20,237 bases of DNA from JAEYFP01 sp964566545 (GCA_964566545.1 CAZMIX010000045.1:1-20237), one strand, 5' to 3'; shown: positions 6,732-15,933, counted from the first letter of the stretch. The notes: generated by a model not told the origin, from the letters alone. Made by a program: numbers and translations.

Positions 6732-9392
6732 ATGAGTGAAAAACTAGTATTGATAGACGGAAACAGCATTATAAACCGGGCGTTTTACGGACTGCCTGAA
6801 TTGACGAATGCAGAGGGTTTTCATACCAATGCGATTTATGGTTTCTTGAATATCATGTTTAAAATTCTCGAGGAGGAGCAGGCGGATTATCTCATTGTGG
6901 CGTTTGATGTAAAGGCGCCGACGTTTCGCCATATGCTGTTCAAAGAATATAAGGGTACGAGAAAACCGATGTCAAAGGAGCTTTGTGAGCAGATTCCTGT
7001 CTTAAAGGAGCTTTTACAGGCGATGGGCGTGACGATCATAGAAAAGGCCGGTTATGAAGCCGATGATATTTTAGGGACGCTGGCAAAGCGTGCCGAAAGG
7101 GAAAAAATTGGCGTATCGCTTGTTTCCGGCGACCGAGATCTTTTACAGGTTGTGACCGACCGGATCAAGGTGCGGATACCGAAGACGCGCGGCGGCAAGA
7201 CTGAGGTGGAGGACTATTATACAAAGGATGTGATTGAAAAATATCAGGTAGAACCGCTACAGATCATCGAGTTAAAGGCTTTGCAGGGCGACAGCTCCGA
7301 CAATATTCCAGGTGTACCTAAAATTGGCGAAAAAACCGCAACGGAGTTGATTGTAAATTATAAGAACATCGAAAATTTAAGGGAGCATCTTTCTGAAATT
7401 ACAAAGAAAAGCATCCGTGAGACGCTGGAAGCTAATTTTGAGATGGCTGTGCTCAGTAAGACGCTGGCGACGATCGATATTCAGGCTGATATTGACTGTG
7501 ACTTTAAAGCCGCCAGACTGGGCGAGCTTTATACAAAGGAAGCCTACACGATCATGAAGCGTCTCGGCTTCAAAAATATGTTATCACGTTTTGATGAGAA
7601 AAATACGACGGATAACGATCATCAGACCACAGATTTTAAACTGGTTGAAGATCTGGGCCTCGCTGAGGATGTATTTGGTGCGTGTTCGGGAAAGGCACTT
7701 ATCGGCTTCCGTGTTTTTGCCGAAAAAGGGGTAATCGGCGTGTCTTTATGTATTTCTGAGACGGAAATCTATTTTATTCCGGCACAGGGATTTGTGACGG
7801 AAGAGTATCTGATTGATAAGCTGTCGGATTTGCTGCTTCAAAAGAGCGATACCGTATTTGTGACATTTCATTTTAAGGAACAGTTGAAATATTTGACGCA
7901 GGCTGCCGATATGAAGCTTGCCAAAGAGCGGATTTTTGATGCGGCGATCGCGGCATATCTGCTTAATCCACTAAAAAATGATTATGAAATTGAGGATGTG
8001 GCGGGTGAGTATACGGGGCTGCTGATTCCGGATCGGGCACAGGCTTTCGGGAAGCTTTCGTTAGAACAGGCCTTCGGGGAAAAGCCGACAGAATTTTTAA
8101 ATTATGCCTGCTTTTATAGCTATATATGTTTCCAAACATATGCAGGACTGAAAAGCCGCCTGCAGGAGACGGGCATGCAGGAGCTGTTTGCAAATATCGA
8201 AATACCGCTGGCGGTATGCCTCTACCGGATGGAAGCGGAGGGCATCCTTGTAAAGCCCGAGGAGCTGAGAAAATATGGAGAAGAGCTTGCGAAACAGATC
8301 TTAGCGCTCGAGGACTCCATCCACAGCGCGGCAGGAGAGGACTTCAACATCAATTCTCCGAAGCAGCTTGGCGAGATTTTATTTGATAAGATGGGACTTC
8401 CCGGTGGGAAAAAGACAAAGACCGGCTATTCCACAGCAGCGGATGTGTTGGAAAAGCTCGCAGCGGATTCTCCGTTTGTATCAGAAATACTTAAATACCG
8501 CGGATTAGCAAAGCTGAAATCTACCTATGCGGACGGGCTTGCCAACTATATCGATGAAAATGAACGGATTCACTCTACGTTTCATCAGACAATTACAGCG
8601 ACGGGACGCATCAGCAGCACGGAGCCGAATTTGCAGAATATTCCGATCCGGGTGGAGCAGGGGCGCCTGATCAGAAAGGTGTTTGTACCGCGAGAGGGCT
8701 ATATTTTTCTCGATGCGGATTATTCTCAAATCGAGCTGCGCATTTTAGCCCATATGTCAGGAGATCAAAAGCTGATTGCGGCCTATAACCGGGAAGAGGA
8801 TATTCACCGGATTACTGCTTCTGAGGTATTCCATACGCCGTTTGAAGAAGTGACGCCGCTGCAGCGAAGAAATGCGAAGGCGGTTAATTTTGGAATCATT
8901 TATGGAATCAGTTCGTTTGGGCTGAGTCAGGATTTGAGTATTTCGCGAAAAGAAGCGAAGGAATATATCGAGCGCTATTTTGAAACATATCCGCAGGTTA
9001 AGGAATTTTTGGACGCTCTTGTGGCCGACGCCAAAAAGAACGGCTACGTGACGACGATGTACGGCAGGCGCAGGCCGCTTCCGGAACTGTCTTCGAGCAA
9101 CTTCATGCAGCGCTCTTTCGGAGAGCGAGTGGCAATGAATGCGCCGATTCAGGGCACTGCGGCCGACATTATGAAGCTTGCGATGCTGCACGTGCAGGAA
9201 CGTCTGGAACGTGAGAAGCTCAAATCCCGCCTTATTTTGCAGGTGCATGATGAGCTCTTGATTGAAGCGGCAATAGAAGAACAGGAGCAGGTCGGTAAGC
9301 TGCTTGTCGAGGAAATGCAGCAGGCTGCTTCATTGGCAGTCAAGTTGGAGGTTGACATGCATGCAGGCATGACTTGGTATGACGCTAAATAG
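6732..9392 (+). CDS. polA: DNA polymerase I
   Basis: An 886-residue family A polymerase that fills gaps and removes RNA primers. The N-terminal 5' nuclease (1 to about 290) shows LVLIDGNSIINRAF, AGYEADDILGTLA, SGDRDLLQ and GDSSDNIPGVPKIGEKTA. The polymerase domain has motif A DADYSQIELRILAH with Asp663, motif B RRNAKAVNFGIIYG with Lys716, and motif C QVHDELLIEA with Asp840. The middle domain (about 300-480) corresponds to the 3'-5' exonuclease. It lacks the ExoI D-x-E signature at the expected place (ALIGFRVFAEKG), so proofreading is probably absent, as in Bacillus-type Pol I. Start: ATG at 6732 with GGAG at 6721-6724; an ATG at 6727 stops after two codons. coaE follows closely. Confidence 0.98.
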   Translation: MSEKLVLIDGNSIINRAFYGLPELTNAEGFHTNAIYGFLNIMFKILEEEQADYLIVAFDVKAPTFRHMLFKEYKGTRKPMSKELCEQIPVLKELLQAMGVTIIEKAGYEADDILGTLAKRAEREKIGVSLVSGDRDLLQVVTDRIKVRIPKTRGGKTEVEDYYTKDVIEKYQVEPLQIIELKALQGDSSDNIPGVPKIGEKTATELIVNYKNIENLREHLSEITKKSIRETLEANFEMAVLSKTLATIDIQADIDCDFKAARLGELYTKEAYTIMKRLGFKNMLSRFDEKNTTDNDHQTTDFKLVEDLGLAEDVFGACSGKALIGFRVFAEKGVIGVSLCISETEIYFIPAQGFVTEEYLIDKLSDLLLQKSDTVFVTFHFKEQLKYLTQAADMKLAKERIFDAAIAAYLLNPLKNDYEIEDVAGEYTGLLIPDRAQAFGKLSLEQAFGEKPTEFLNYACFYSYICFQTYAGLKSRLQETGMQELFANIEIPLAVCLYRMEAEGILVKPEELRKYGEELAKQILALEDSIHSAAGEDFNINSPKQLGEILFDKMGLPGGKKTKTGYSTAADVLEKLAADSPFVSEILKYRGLAKLKSTYADGLANYIDENERIHSTFHQTITATGRISSTEPNLQNIPIRVEQGRLIRKVFVPREGYIFLDADYSQIELRILAHMSGDQKLIAAYNREEDIHRITASEVFHTPFEEVTPLQRRNAKAVNFGIIYGISSFGLSQDLSISRKEAKEYIERYFETYPQVKEFLDALVADAKKNGYVTTMYGRRRPLPELSSSNFMQRSFGERVAMNAPIQGTAADIMKLAMLHVQERLEREKLKSRLILQVHDELLIEAAIEEQEQVGKLLVEEMQQAASLAVKLEVDMHAGMTWYDAK

Positions 9393-9414
9393 GCAGCAGA
9401 AGGGGCAGACGGAA

Positions 9415-10011
9415 ATGAGGGTAATCGGAATTACGGGAGGCGTCGGAGCTGGGAAATCAGAAGTGCTGCAGATTATAAAAGAAAACTGTGACTGTTTTAT
9501 TCTGATTGCGGATCAGGTGGCGCACGAGGTTATGAAGAAGGGCTTTCAAAGCTATGAGGCTCTCGTAACGTTGCTTGGGGAAGAAATTCTGGATGAAACG
9601 CAGGAAATCGACCATAAGCGGATGGCTGCCCGAATTTTTGCTAAAGGGGCGGGCAAATTGCTAAAACAGGTAAATGCAATTATTCATCCGGCCGTAAAGT
9701 CCTATATCCTTCATTTAATAGAGGAAAAAAGACAGGAGGGTGCCGTGCGGTATTTCTTTATTGAGGCGGCACTGCTGATCGAGGACGGGTATACCGAAAT
9801 TTGTGATGAGCTTTGGTATATTTATGCTTCCAAAGAGGTGCGGACAAATCGTCTGATGGAATTGAGAGGCTATAGCAGACAGAAGGTCAGGCAGATCATG
9901 GAACGGCAGTCAGAGGAAGCGGTTTTTCTGAAAAACTGCAAGATTGTCATCAACAATGACGGCGATCTTGAGAGCACAAAACAGCAGATCATCAAACAAC
10001 TGGGGGAATGA
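9415..10011 (+). CDS. coaE: Dephospho-CoA kinase
   Basis: It phosphorylates the 3'-hydroxyl of dephospho-CoA with ATP, the last step of coenzyme A synthesis in the cytoplasm. The P-loop GGVGAGKS is at residues 8-15, preceded by VIGIT. The family's ADQVAHE motif (32-38) follows the first helix. The CoA-domain segment includes VNAIIHPAVK and FFIEAALLIEDGY, and the lid region contains RLMELRGYSRQKVRQIMERQ. I chose the ATG at 9415 (198 residues, usual size): AAGGGG lies nine bases upstream and the P-loop is then near the N-terminus. An in-frame ATG at 9379, inside the end of polA, would add 12 unconserved residues. It follows polA by 22 bases and its stop is three bases before the next gene's GTG, so it is in an operon. 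Confidence 0.96.
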   Translation: MRVIGITGGVGAGKSEVLQIIKENCDCFILIADQVAHEVMKKGFQSYEALVTLLGEEILDETQEIDHKRMAARIFAKGAGKLLKQVNAIIHPAVKSYILHLIEEKRQEGAVRYFFIEAALLIEDGYTEICDELWYIYASKEVRTNRLMELRGYSRQKVRQIMERQSEEAVFLKNCKIVINNDGDLESTKQQIIKQLGE

Positions 10012-10014
10012 GCG

Positions 10015-12075
10015 GTGGCAAACGGAAAAAAGAATCCTGGACAATTGATATTTGGCTTGGACATCGGAACGAGAAGCATTGTCGGAACGGTAGGCTACAG
10101 AACGGAGGACGATACGTTTCATGTGATTGCGCAGTGCATGAAGGAGCATGAGACGCGCGCGATGCTTGACGGACAGATCCATGACATTGAGAAGGTCGGA
10201 AAGACAATTTTTGATGTAAGGGAAATGTTGGAAAAACAAATCGGAAAGCAGTTAAACGAAGTATGCATCGCAGCTGCCGGACGTGTACTGAAAATGGTGA
10301 CGACGCAGGCTGTTTATGAGCTGCCGGAGGAAACGGTCGTCAATGCGGAGCATGTCTATACGCTGGAGATGCTCGGTCTCGAAAAAGCATATGAGGAATT
10401 TCAGGAACAGAACAATACCGAGATGAAATTCTACTGCGTCGGCTATACGGTCGTCAGATATTTTTTAAACAATTATCCGATCAGGGTGCTTGAGCATCAT
10501 AAGGCAAAGCAGATTTCAGTGGAGCTGATTGCGACATTTCTACCTGACGAGGTTGTCGATGGACTTTACCGCGCCGTGGAAGCCGCAGATCTGCAGGTTG
10601 CAAATTTAACGCTGGAGCCGATCGCCGCTATGCAGGCGGCTGTGCCGGTGACTTACCGGACGCTCAACATTGCTCTTGTGGATGTCGGCGCAGGCACAAG
10701 TGATATTTCCGTTACCAGGGACGGCAGCGTCGTTTCCTACGGCATGATCCCAAGTGCCGGGGATGAGCTGACAGAAGCCATTTCCCAGCATTGCCTTGTG
10801 GATTTTACGCAGGCGGAGAAAATAAAGCTGGCCTCCGGAAGAAAGGCGGCCATCAAATATAAGGATATTATGGGGCTTTCCCATAAAATCATGCCGGAGG
10901 AAGTATTAAAGATCGTGAGCGGCGTGATGAAAGCAACGACGAAGGAAATTGCCGACAAAATCAAGGAGTTAAACGGAGGAAAATCAGTCAGCGCTGTGTT
11001 TGTTGTAGGCGGCGGCGGAAAGATATTTGGTTTTACGGACGGCATTGCAAGGGAGCTTGGCATTTCGCCGGATCGGGTTGCTTTAAGGGGGGAAGAAGTA
11101 TTAAGGGGGATCGATTACCAGTTTGAGAAAGCGAAGCGGGATTCCCTGTTTGTGACGCCGATCGGCATCTGTTTAAATTTTTATGAACAAAAAAACAATT
11201 TTATTTTTGTCAATTTCAACGGAAAACGGGTGAAGCTATACGACAACGGGCATTTGATGATCGCCGACGCGGCGATGCAGGCGGGTTTCCCAAATGAAGG
11301 GCTGTTTCCAAAACGCGGGAAGGAGTTAAATTTTACCGTTAATGAAAAGCCGTATATGGTGCGAGGCGAGCTTGGCGAGGCGGCTACAGTCTTATTAAAC
11401 GGAGAAGAGGTCAGCATCAATGTCCCTATACAGGCGGGCGATAAGATCCGGGTGAGGGAGTCCACCGCCGGAAAAGCGGCGGAGCTAGAAATCAAGCAGC
11501 TCTCCGAATACGATAGTACGATTTCTGTGATTGTCAACGAAAAAATGGTCATGTTGCCCAAATTTGCCGAGGTGAACGGCACTCTGCAGTCTGAATTTTA
11601 CAGCATCAGGGAAAAGGATGCCGTCAGGATGCTGAGCTACTACACGGTAGGACAGATCGTAGAATTCATGGACGTGGTGTTAAAAAAGGATATGAATATA
11701 TATGTCAATAACAAGCTGGCAGATATGGGTACGAAGGTCTATGAAAATTTTGCGGTGATCTTGACAATGGAAGAGTTGGATCTATCCGATGTGGGCAAAG
11801 AGGAATCGGAGGAGCCATACATAAACGCGGCTGATGAAGGGGAGAAGGAGTCTGAAGGTCAAAAAGCGGAAAAGGAAATGGATGTCATTGTCAACGGAAA
11901 GCCGGTACATTTATCAGGTAAGAAATCCTATATTTATGTAGATATTTTTGACTATATTGAGTTTGATTTATCACAGTCGCAGGGGACGGCGGTGATTACG
12001 GAGCTGAACGGGAGAAAGGCGCAGTATACGGAATGCCTGAGCCAGGGAGATCAGCTCAAAATTTATTGGATCTAG
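10015..12075 (+). CDS. FtsA-like actin-fold ATPase with a long repeated C-terminal extension
   Basis: A 686-residue protein of the FtsA/PilM branch of actin-like ATPases. Phosphate-1 motif FGLDIGTRSIVG is at 13-24. The SHS2-like insert runs about 85-200. Phosphate-2 motif ALVDVGAGTSDISV is at 220-233. The adenosine motif VFVVGGGGKIFGF is at 328-340. FtsA is usually about 410-450 residues; here some 250 more follow. The extension holds three related beta-rich units (about 437-482, 502-583, 622-686) with VNEK/VNGK openings, separated by an acidic linker (about 590-621). No C-terminal amphipathic membrane helix like that of FtsA is seen. The start is GTG at 10015 with GGGGG upstream, inside the coaE end. 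No ftsZ is nearby. It may be a divergent cell-division or envelope protein; the function is not established. Confidence 0.85.
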   Translation: MANGKKNPGQLIFGLDIGTRSIVGTVGYRTEDDTFHVIAQCMKEHETRAMLDGQIHDIEKVGKTIFDVREMLEKQIGKQLNEVCIAAAGRVLKMVTTQAVYELPEETVVNAEHVYTLEMLGLEKAYEEFQEQNNTEMKFYCVGYTVVRYFLNNYPIRVLEHHKAKQISVELIATFLPDEVVDGLYRAVEAADLQVANLTLEPIAAMQAAVPVTYRTLNIALVDVGAGTSDISVTRDGSVVSYGMIPSAGDELTEAISQHCLVDFTQAEKIKLASGRKAAIKYKDIMGLSHKIMPEEVLKIVSGVMKATTKEIADKIKELNGGKSVSAVFVVGGGGKIFGFTDGIARELGISPDRVALRGEEVLRGIDYQFEKAKRDSLFVTPIGICLNFYEQKNNFIFVNFNGKRVKLYDNGHLMIADAAMQAGFPNEGLFPKRGKELNFTVNEKPYMVRGELGEAATVLLNGEEVSINVPIQAGDKIRVRESTAGKAAELEIKQLSEYDSTISVIVNEKMVMLPKFAEVNGTLQSEFYSIREKDAVRMLSYYTVGQIVEFMDVVLKKDMNIYVNNKLADMGTKVYENFAVILTMEELDLSDVGKEESEEPYINAADEGEKESEGQKAEKEMDVIVNGKPVHLSGKKSYIYVDIFDYIEFDLSQSQGTAVITELNGRKAQYTECLSQGDQLKIYWI

Positions 12076-12126
12076 AAGATAAGAGCGGCCGACGGATATG
12101 GACGGCCGGGATAAGGGGAAACGAGT

Positions 12127-12924
12127 ATGGAATTGTGCAGCATTACGAGCGGCAGCAGCGGGAATTGTATTTATGTGGGCTCTGATCATACCCATCTTAT
12201 TGTTGATGCAGGTATCAGCGGTAAGAAGATTGAGGAAGGTCTGAATACGATCGGTTTAAAGACGGCAGATTTGAGCGGAATTTTAATTACGCATGAGCAT
12301 TCGGATCATATCGCGGCGCTTGGCATTCTGGCAAGGCGTTACGGAATTCCGATGTATGCGACAAGAGGGACGATCGCCGGTATCATGGAGGCCAAAAACT
12401 TAGGAGAGATTCCGGAGGAGTTGTTTTGTGTGATCGAGGCGGATCGCTCATTTCAAATTCAGGATTTAGAAGTAAAGCCCGTGCAGGTATCCCATGATGC
12501 CCTGGAGCCGGTCGCATACCGCATCGGGCAGGGTTCCCACACGGTCGGCGTTGTTACCGATCTCGGAAAATATGATGATTATATAGTTGACAGCTTTCGG
12601 GATGTGGAAGTATTATTATTGGAAGCTAACCACGATGTCAATATGCTGCAGGTCGGCAGATACCCTTATTATCTGAAACGCAGGATTCTCGGAGACAAAG
12701 GGCATCTGTCCAATGAACTGTCCGGGCAGCTTCTTTGCAGGCTGCTGCATGATCGGTTAAAGATGGTGCTGCTTGGGCATTTGAGCGAGGAAAATAATCT
12801 TGCGGAGCTTGCTTATGAGACGGTACGTTTGGAAATTCTCCTGTCGGACTGCGCCTATAAGCCGGAGGATTTTAAAATTTGTGTCGCGGGCAGAAAGCAT
12901 TGTTCCAATCTGGTTGCTGTGTAG
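12127..12924 (+). CDS. walJ: MBL-fold metallo-hydrolase of the WalJ/YycJ type
   Basis: A 265-residue cytoplasmic metallo-beta-lactamase-fold hydrolase. It begins with SITSGSSGNCIYV, typical of YycJ/WalJ. The metal-binding motif THEHSDHI gives His56, His58, Asp60 and His61. Further ligands are expected in VSHDALEPV, LLLEANHD and LLGHLSEEN. In Bacillus and Streptococcus the gene sits with the walRK (yycFG) two-component genes and is linked to cell-wall control and DNA replication or repair timing. Here no walRK genes are present; it follows the FtsA-like gene by 51 bases instead. Substrate unknown; a nuclease role has been suggested for the family. Ribosome site AGGGG (12114-12118), eight bases before the ATG. 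Confidence 0.9.
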   Translation: MELCSITSGSSGNCIYVGSDHTHLIVDAGISGKKIEEGLNTIGLKTADLSGILITHEHSDHIAALGILARRYGIPMYATRGTIAGIMEAKNLGEIPEELFCVIEADRSFQIQDLEVKPVQVSHDALEPVAYRIGQGSHTVGVVTDLGKYDDYIVDSFRDVEVLLLEANHDVNMLQVGRYPYYLKRRILGDKGHLSNELSGQLLCRLLHDRLKMVLLGHLSEENNLAELAYETVRLEILLSDCAYKPEDFKICVAGRKHCSNLVAV

Positions 12925-12972
12925 CCCGATAGGTATAGAGCAGTTATATGATAAGAAACGAGGAGAACAGTT

Positions 12973-13245
12973 ATGAAAAAAATAATTATTACGGTAGTAG
13001 GAAAGGATACGGTCGGTATCATCGCGAAGGTGTGCACGTATCTGGCGAATAACAGGATCAACATTCTGGATATTTCTCAGACGATTGTACAGGATTATTT
13101 TAATATGATGATGATTGTTGATATGAATGATTCGAGCAAGCCTTTTTCAGAAGCGTCGAGTGAGCTGGAACAAATCGGCGAGGAAATCGGCGTCATTATT
13201 AAATGCCAGCGTGAGGAAATATTCAGTAAGATGCATAGAATTTAG
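12973..13245 (+). CDS. ACT-domain protein (UPF0237 family)
   Basis: A 90-residue stand-alone ACT domain, a ligand-sensing fold that usually binds amino acids between subunits. The sequence opens with IIITVVGKDTVGIIAKV and continues NNRINILDISQTI, matching the family in which a dimer binds a small ligand at the DTVGI loop. It is followed eight bases later by the PFL-family gene, a pairing kept across many Firmicutes, so the two probably form a functional unit. The ligand is unknown. Ribosome site AGGAGA upstream. Confidence 0.93.
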   Translation: MKKIIITVVGKDTVGIIAKVCTYLANNRINILDISQTIVQDYFNMMMIVDMNDSSKPFSEASSELEQIGEEIGVIIKCQREEIFSKMHRI

Positions 13246-13253
13246 GGGGATTC

Positions 13254-14618
13254 ATGACGAATATATTTGAAGTAAACGAAACGAATAAAATGATTGAGAA
13301 GGAAAATCTCGATGTCCGTACGATTACGCTCGGCATCAGTCTGCTCGATTGTATGACGGATGATTTGGAGCGATTAAAGAAAAATATTTTTGAAAAAATA
13401 ACGGTAACAGCGAAGGATTTGGTCACGACGGGAAAAGCGATCGAATTGGAGTTTGGCATCCCGATCGTAAACAAACGGATCTCTGTAACGCCGATTGCAC
13501 TTGTTGGTTCTGCGGCATGTAAAACGCCGGAGGACTTTGCTTCTGTGGCAAAGGTGCTAGATGATGCGGCCAAGCAGGTCGGCGTGAATCTGATCGGCGG
13601 CTATTCCGCGCTCGTATCCAAGGGGATGACGAGAGGCGACGAAAATTTGATCCGCTCCATTCCGCAGGCTTTGGCTGAGACGGATCGTGTATGCAGCTCT
13701 GTCAATCTCGGTTCAACAAAGACGGGCATCAATATGGATGCGGTCAGGCTTATGGGCGAAATCATAAAGGAGACGGCGGAAGCTACGAAAGAGCGGGATT
13801 CCATAGGCTGTATGAAGCTCGTTGTATTTTGCAATGCGCCGGATGATAATCCGTTTATGGCGGGCGCTTTTCACGGTGTGACGGAAGCGGATGCGGTGAT
13901 CAACGTCGGAGTCAGCGGGCCTGGCGTTGTCAAGACCGCACTTACGAAAGTGCGAGGTGAGAGTTTTGAGGTGCTTTGCGAGACGATTAAAAAGACGGCC
14001 TTTAAGGTGACTCGTGTCGGGCAGCTTGTGGCGGGAGAAGCTTCTAAGCGTCTTGGCATCCCATTTGGTATTATTGACCTGTCTCTTGCGCCGACACCGG
14101 CAATCGGAGACAGCGTGGCGGATATTTTGTGTGAAATCGGTCTGGAATATGTGGGTGCCCCCGGGACGACGGCAGCGCTCGCCCTATTGAATGATCAGGT
14201 GAAAAAGGGCGGTGTTATGGCTTCCTCTTATGTCGGCGGGCTTAGCGGCGCGTTCATTCCCGTCAGCGAGGATCAGGGAATGATCGATGCGGTGGAAGCA
14301 GGCTCCTTAACGCTTGAAAAGCTCGAAGCAATGACCTGTGTCTGCTCTGTGGGTCTTGATATGATCGCAATTCCGGGCACGACGCGGGCTTCGACGATTT
14401 CAGGAATCATTGCGGATGAGATGGCGATCGGTATGGTAAATCAGAAGACGACGGCAGTTCGCGTTATTCCCGCCATTGGAAAGGAAGTCGGCGATCGTGT
14501 GGAATTTGGCGGACTTTTTGGATACGCGCCTGTTATGCCGGTCAACCGTTTTTCCTGTGAAGCGTTTATCAGCAGGAAGGGGAGAATCCCCGCGCCGATT
14601 CACAGCTTCAAAAACTAG
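13254..14618 (+). CDS. PFL-family protein (UPF0210/DUF711)
   Basis: A 454-residue protein of the UPF0210 family, structurally related to the glycyl-radical (pyruvate formate-lyase) barrel but without a clear glycyl-radical motif. Recognisable blocks: ENLDVRTITLGISLLDC, NLIGGYSALVSKGMT, VCSSVNLGSTKTGINMDAV, MAGAFHGVTEADAVINVGVS, and GIIDLSLAPTPAIGDSVADI. Length fits the family. No signal peptide or membrane segment. It is always or nearly always next to the ACT-domain partner in Firmicutes, suggesting that a small molecule sensed by the ACT protein controls it. The reaction is not known. The GGGGGA ribosome site is only three bases from the ATG, which is tight. It converges with tmcAL, 43 bases away, and no clear terminator lies between. 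Confidence 0.94.
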   Translation: MTNIFEVNETNKMIEKENLDVRTITLGISLLDCMTDDLERLKKNIFEKITVTAKDLVTTGKAIELEFGIPIVNKRISVTPIALVGSAACKTPEDFASVAKVLDDAAKQVGVNLIGGYSALVSKGMTRGDENLIRSIPQALAETDRVCSSVNLGSTKTGINMDAVRLMGEIIKETAEATKERDSIGCMKLVVFCNAPDDNPFMAGAFHGVTEADAVINVGVSGPGVVKTALTKVRGESFEVLCETIKKTAFKVTRVGQLVAGEASKRLGIPFGIIDLSLAPTPAIGDSVADILCEIGLEYVGAPGTTAALALLNDQVKKGGVMASSYVGGLSGAFIPVSEDQGMIDAVEAGSLTLEKLEAMTCVCSVGLDMIAIPGTTRASTISGIIADEMAIGMVNQKTTAVRVIPAIGKEVGDRVEFGGLFGYAPVMPVNRFSCEAFISRKGRIPAPIHSFKN

Positions 14619-14661
14619 CGACTGTTCAGTGCCTTCACAGTTGCCGCTGAGTTCATTATAA

Positions 14662-15933
14662 TCAGATGCGGACGGTTTCCCGGCTGTATTCGGAACGAAA
14701 CGGCTGCTTGAATTTTGCGGCGGCGACCTGTTCGTAGATTTGGGCGGCATAAATGTCTTCTGACAGCATACGGTAGGAAGTTGTGTTTCCAAGTATTTTC
14801 TGCGCATCGGCCAGTTTTGTAATCAGTGGGATTTCGGAATTTGTTTTTATTTTAGATAATAAAGGTGTCGACTCCTTGCGAAAGCCAAGGACGCGCGCAT
14901 AGGAAACATAGCCGTCTCGGACGTAGTCCTCGAGGCGGCTTTTTTTTGTGTCAAGCAAAATGTGCAGCAGCGCACGGTTAATGCGGGAATGGGTCAGCTC
15001 CTTTGTTTTTAAGAGAAGGCAGAACTGCTCAAAGCTTTCATAATGATTCAAAGAGGAAGCAATACGGAAGGAAAGTTCCGGGGATACATCCGCAAATTCC
15101 GTCAGGCATCCGGCAATGGTGTTTTTATCTTCAAAACGCAGCGCCGCTTCTGAAAAAAGCGAGCGGAGCCGATAGGAAAGCAACGTGGAAAAATCATTTT
15201 GATAAATGGGAAAGGATTTTTGCAAAGCATCATTCAGTTCTTTAAGGGCATAATCGGGCATTTGCGCCGACAATGTGTCAAGATCCTCCCGTGCGCCGAC
15301 TGCATGTCTGACTGCGGAAGCGGACAGTGCGCCTTCTTCTGTTGTATGATATCCGGACTTCTGTCTTGCAACTGTATGCGCAACAATGCCGCTGCGCCGT
15401 CTTAACAGTGCTTTGAGATAGGTGATGCCGAGCGTATTGTTCGGCTCTTTTATAATTGCTTCCACGATATCGCCGTGCTCAAATTGTTCTCCGGCGGCCT
15501 TGGCGTTTGCGATCGCAAAATGTAACCCCTGTTTTAAATACCGGCTGAGTGATTGCCGATAGGCAGGAGTTTCTTCCGCAGTACGAGCGGCGATGTCGGA
15601 CAAATCCGAAAGATTGCCGTGCTCGCTGCCAAAGCTTAGGCGATTGACGCAGCCAAGTCGGTCAAGAAGAGAAACAGCGCCCATGGAAAAATAATCTGCG
15701 CTTGCTGCGGAATAATAGACCGGCAGCTCCAGCACTAAATCCGCACCAGCCCTCAGAGCCATTTTGGTACGGGCATATTTATCGATAATAGCAGGTGCAC
15801 CTCTTTGCACGAAGTCGCCGGAGAGCGCAACGATTACATAATCAGCATTTGTTTCACTGCGGGCGCTTGTGAGCTGATAGAGATGTCCGTAATGAAACGG
15901 GTTGTATTCAGCGATAATGGCTGTAATGTTCAT
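14662..15933 (-). CDS. tmcAL: tRNA(Met) cytidine acetate ligase
   Basis: A 423-residue homologue of Bacillus TmcAL (YlbM), which acetylates the wobble cytidine of elongator tRNA-Met using acetate and ATP. It has the nucleotidyltransferase signature YNPFHYGH at 10-17 (HxGH type), SGDFVQRG at 38-45 and DKYARTKMAL at 51-60. A later block, EPNNTLGITYLKAL, is also typical. Older annotations call it a nucleotidyltransferase. It is the only minus-strand gene in the right half and is divergent from pta. Acetate made through Pta could supply its substrate, but that link is only suggestive. A ribosome site (aaagga) precedes the ATG at 15933. Confidence 0.95.
   Translation of the reverse strand: MNITAIIAEYNPFHYGHLYQLTSARSETNADYVIVALSGDFVQRGAPAIIDKYARTKMALRAGADLVLELPVYYSAASADYFSMGAVSLLDRLGCVNRLSFGSEHGNLSDLSDIAARTAEETPAYRQSLSRYLKQGLHFAIANAKAAGEQFEHGDIVEAIIKEPNNTLGITYLKALLRRRSGIVAHTVARQKSGYHTTEEGALSASAVRHAVGAREDLDTLSAQMPDYALKELNDALQKSFPIYQNDFSTLLSYRLRSLFSEAALRFEDKNTIAGCLTEFADVSPELSFRIASSLNHYESFEQFCLLLKTKELTHSRINRALLHILLDTKKSRLEDYVRDGYVSYARVLGFRKESTPLLSKIKTNSEIPLITKLADAQKILGNTTSYRMLSEDIYAAQIYEQVAAAKFKQPFRSEYSRETVRI

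Noticed and set aside
8757..9248. 163-codon antisense frame within polA
   Set aside because: It mirrors the polymerase motif region and has no recognisable protein features; GC-richer codon choice in polA keeps antisense stops rare.
12086..12108. Hairpin CGGCCG / CGGCCG between the FtsA-like gene and walJ
   Set aside because: Only six bp with a large loop and no T-tract; not a convincing terminator, though it could slow polymerase slightly.
14619..14661. Possible bidirectional terminator between the converging PFL and tmcAL genes
   Set aside because: Only a 5-bp ACTGT/ACAGT stem with no T run on either strand.
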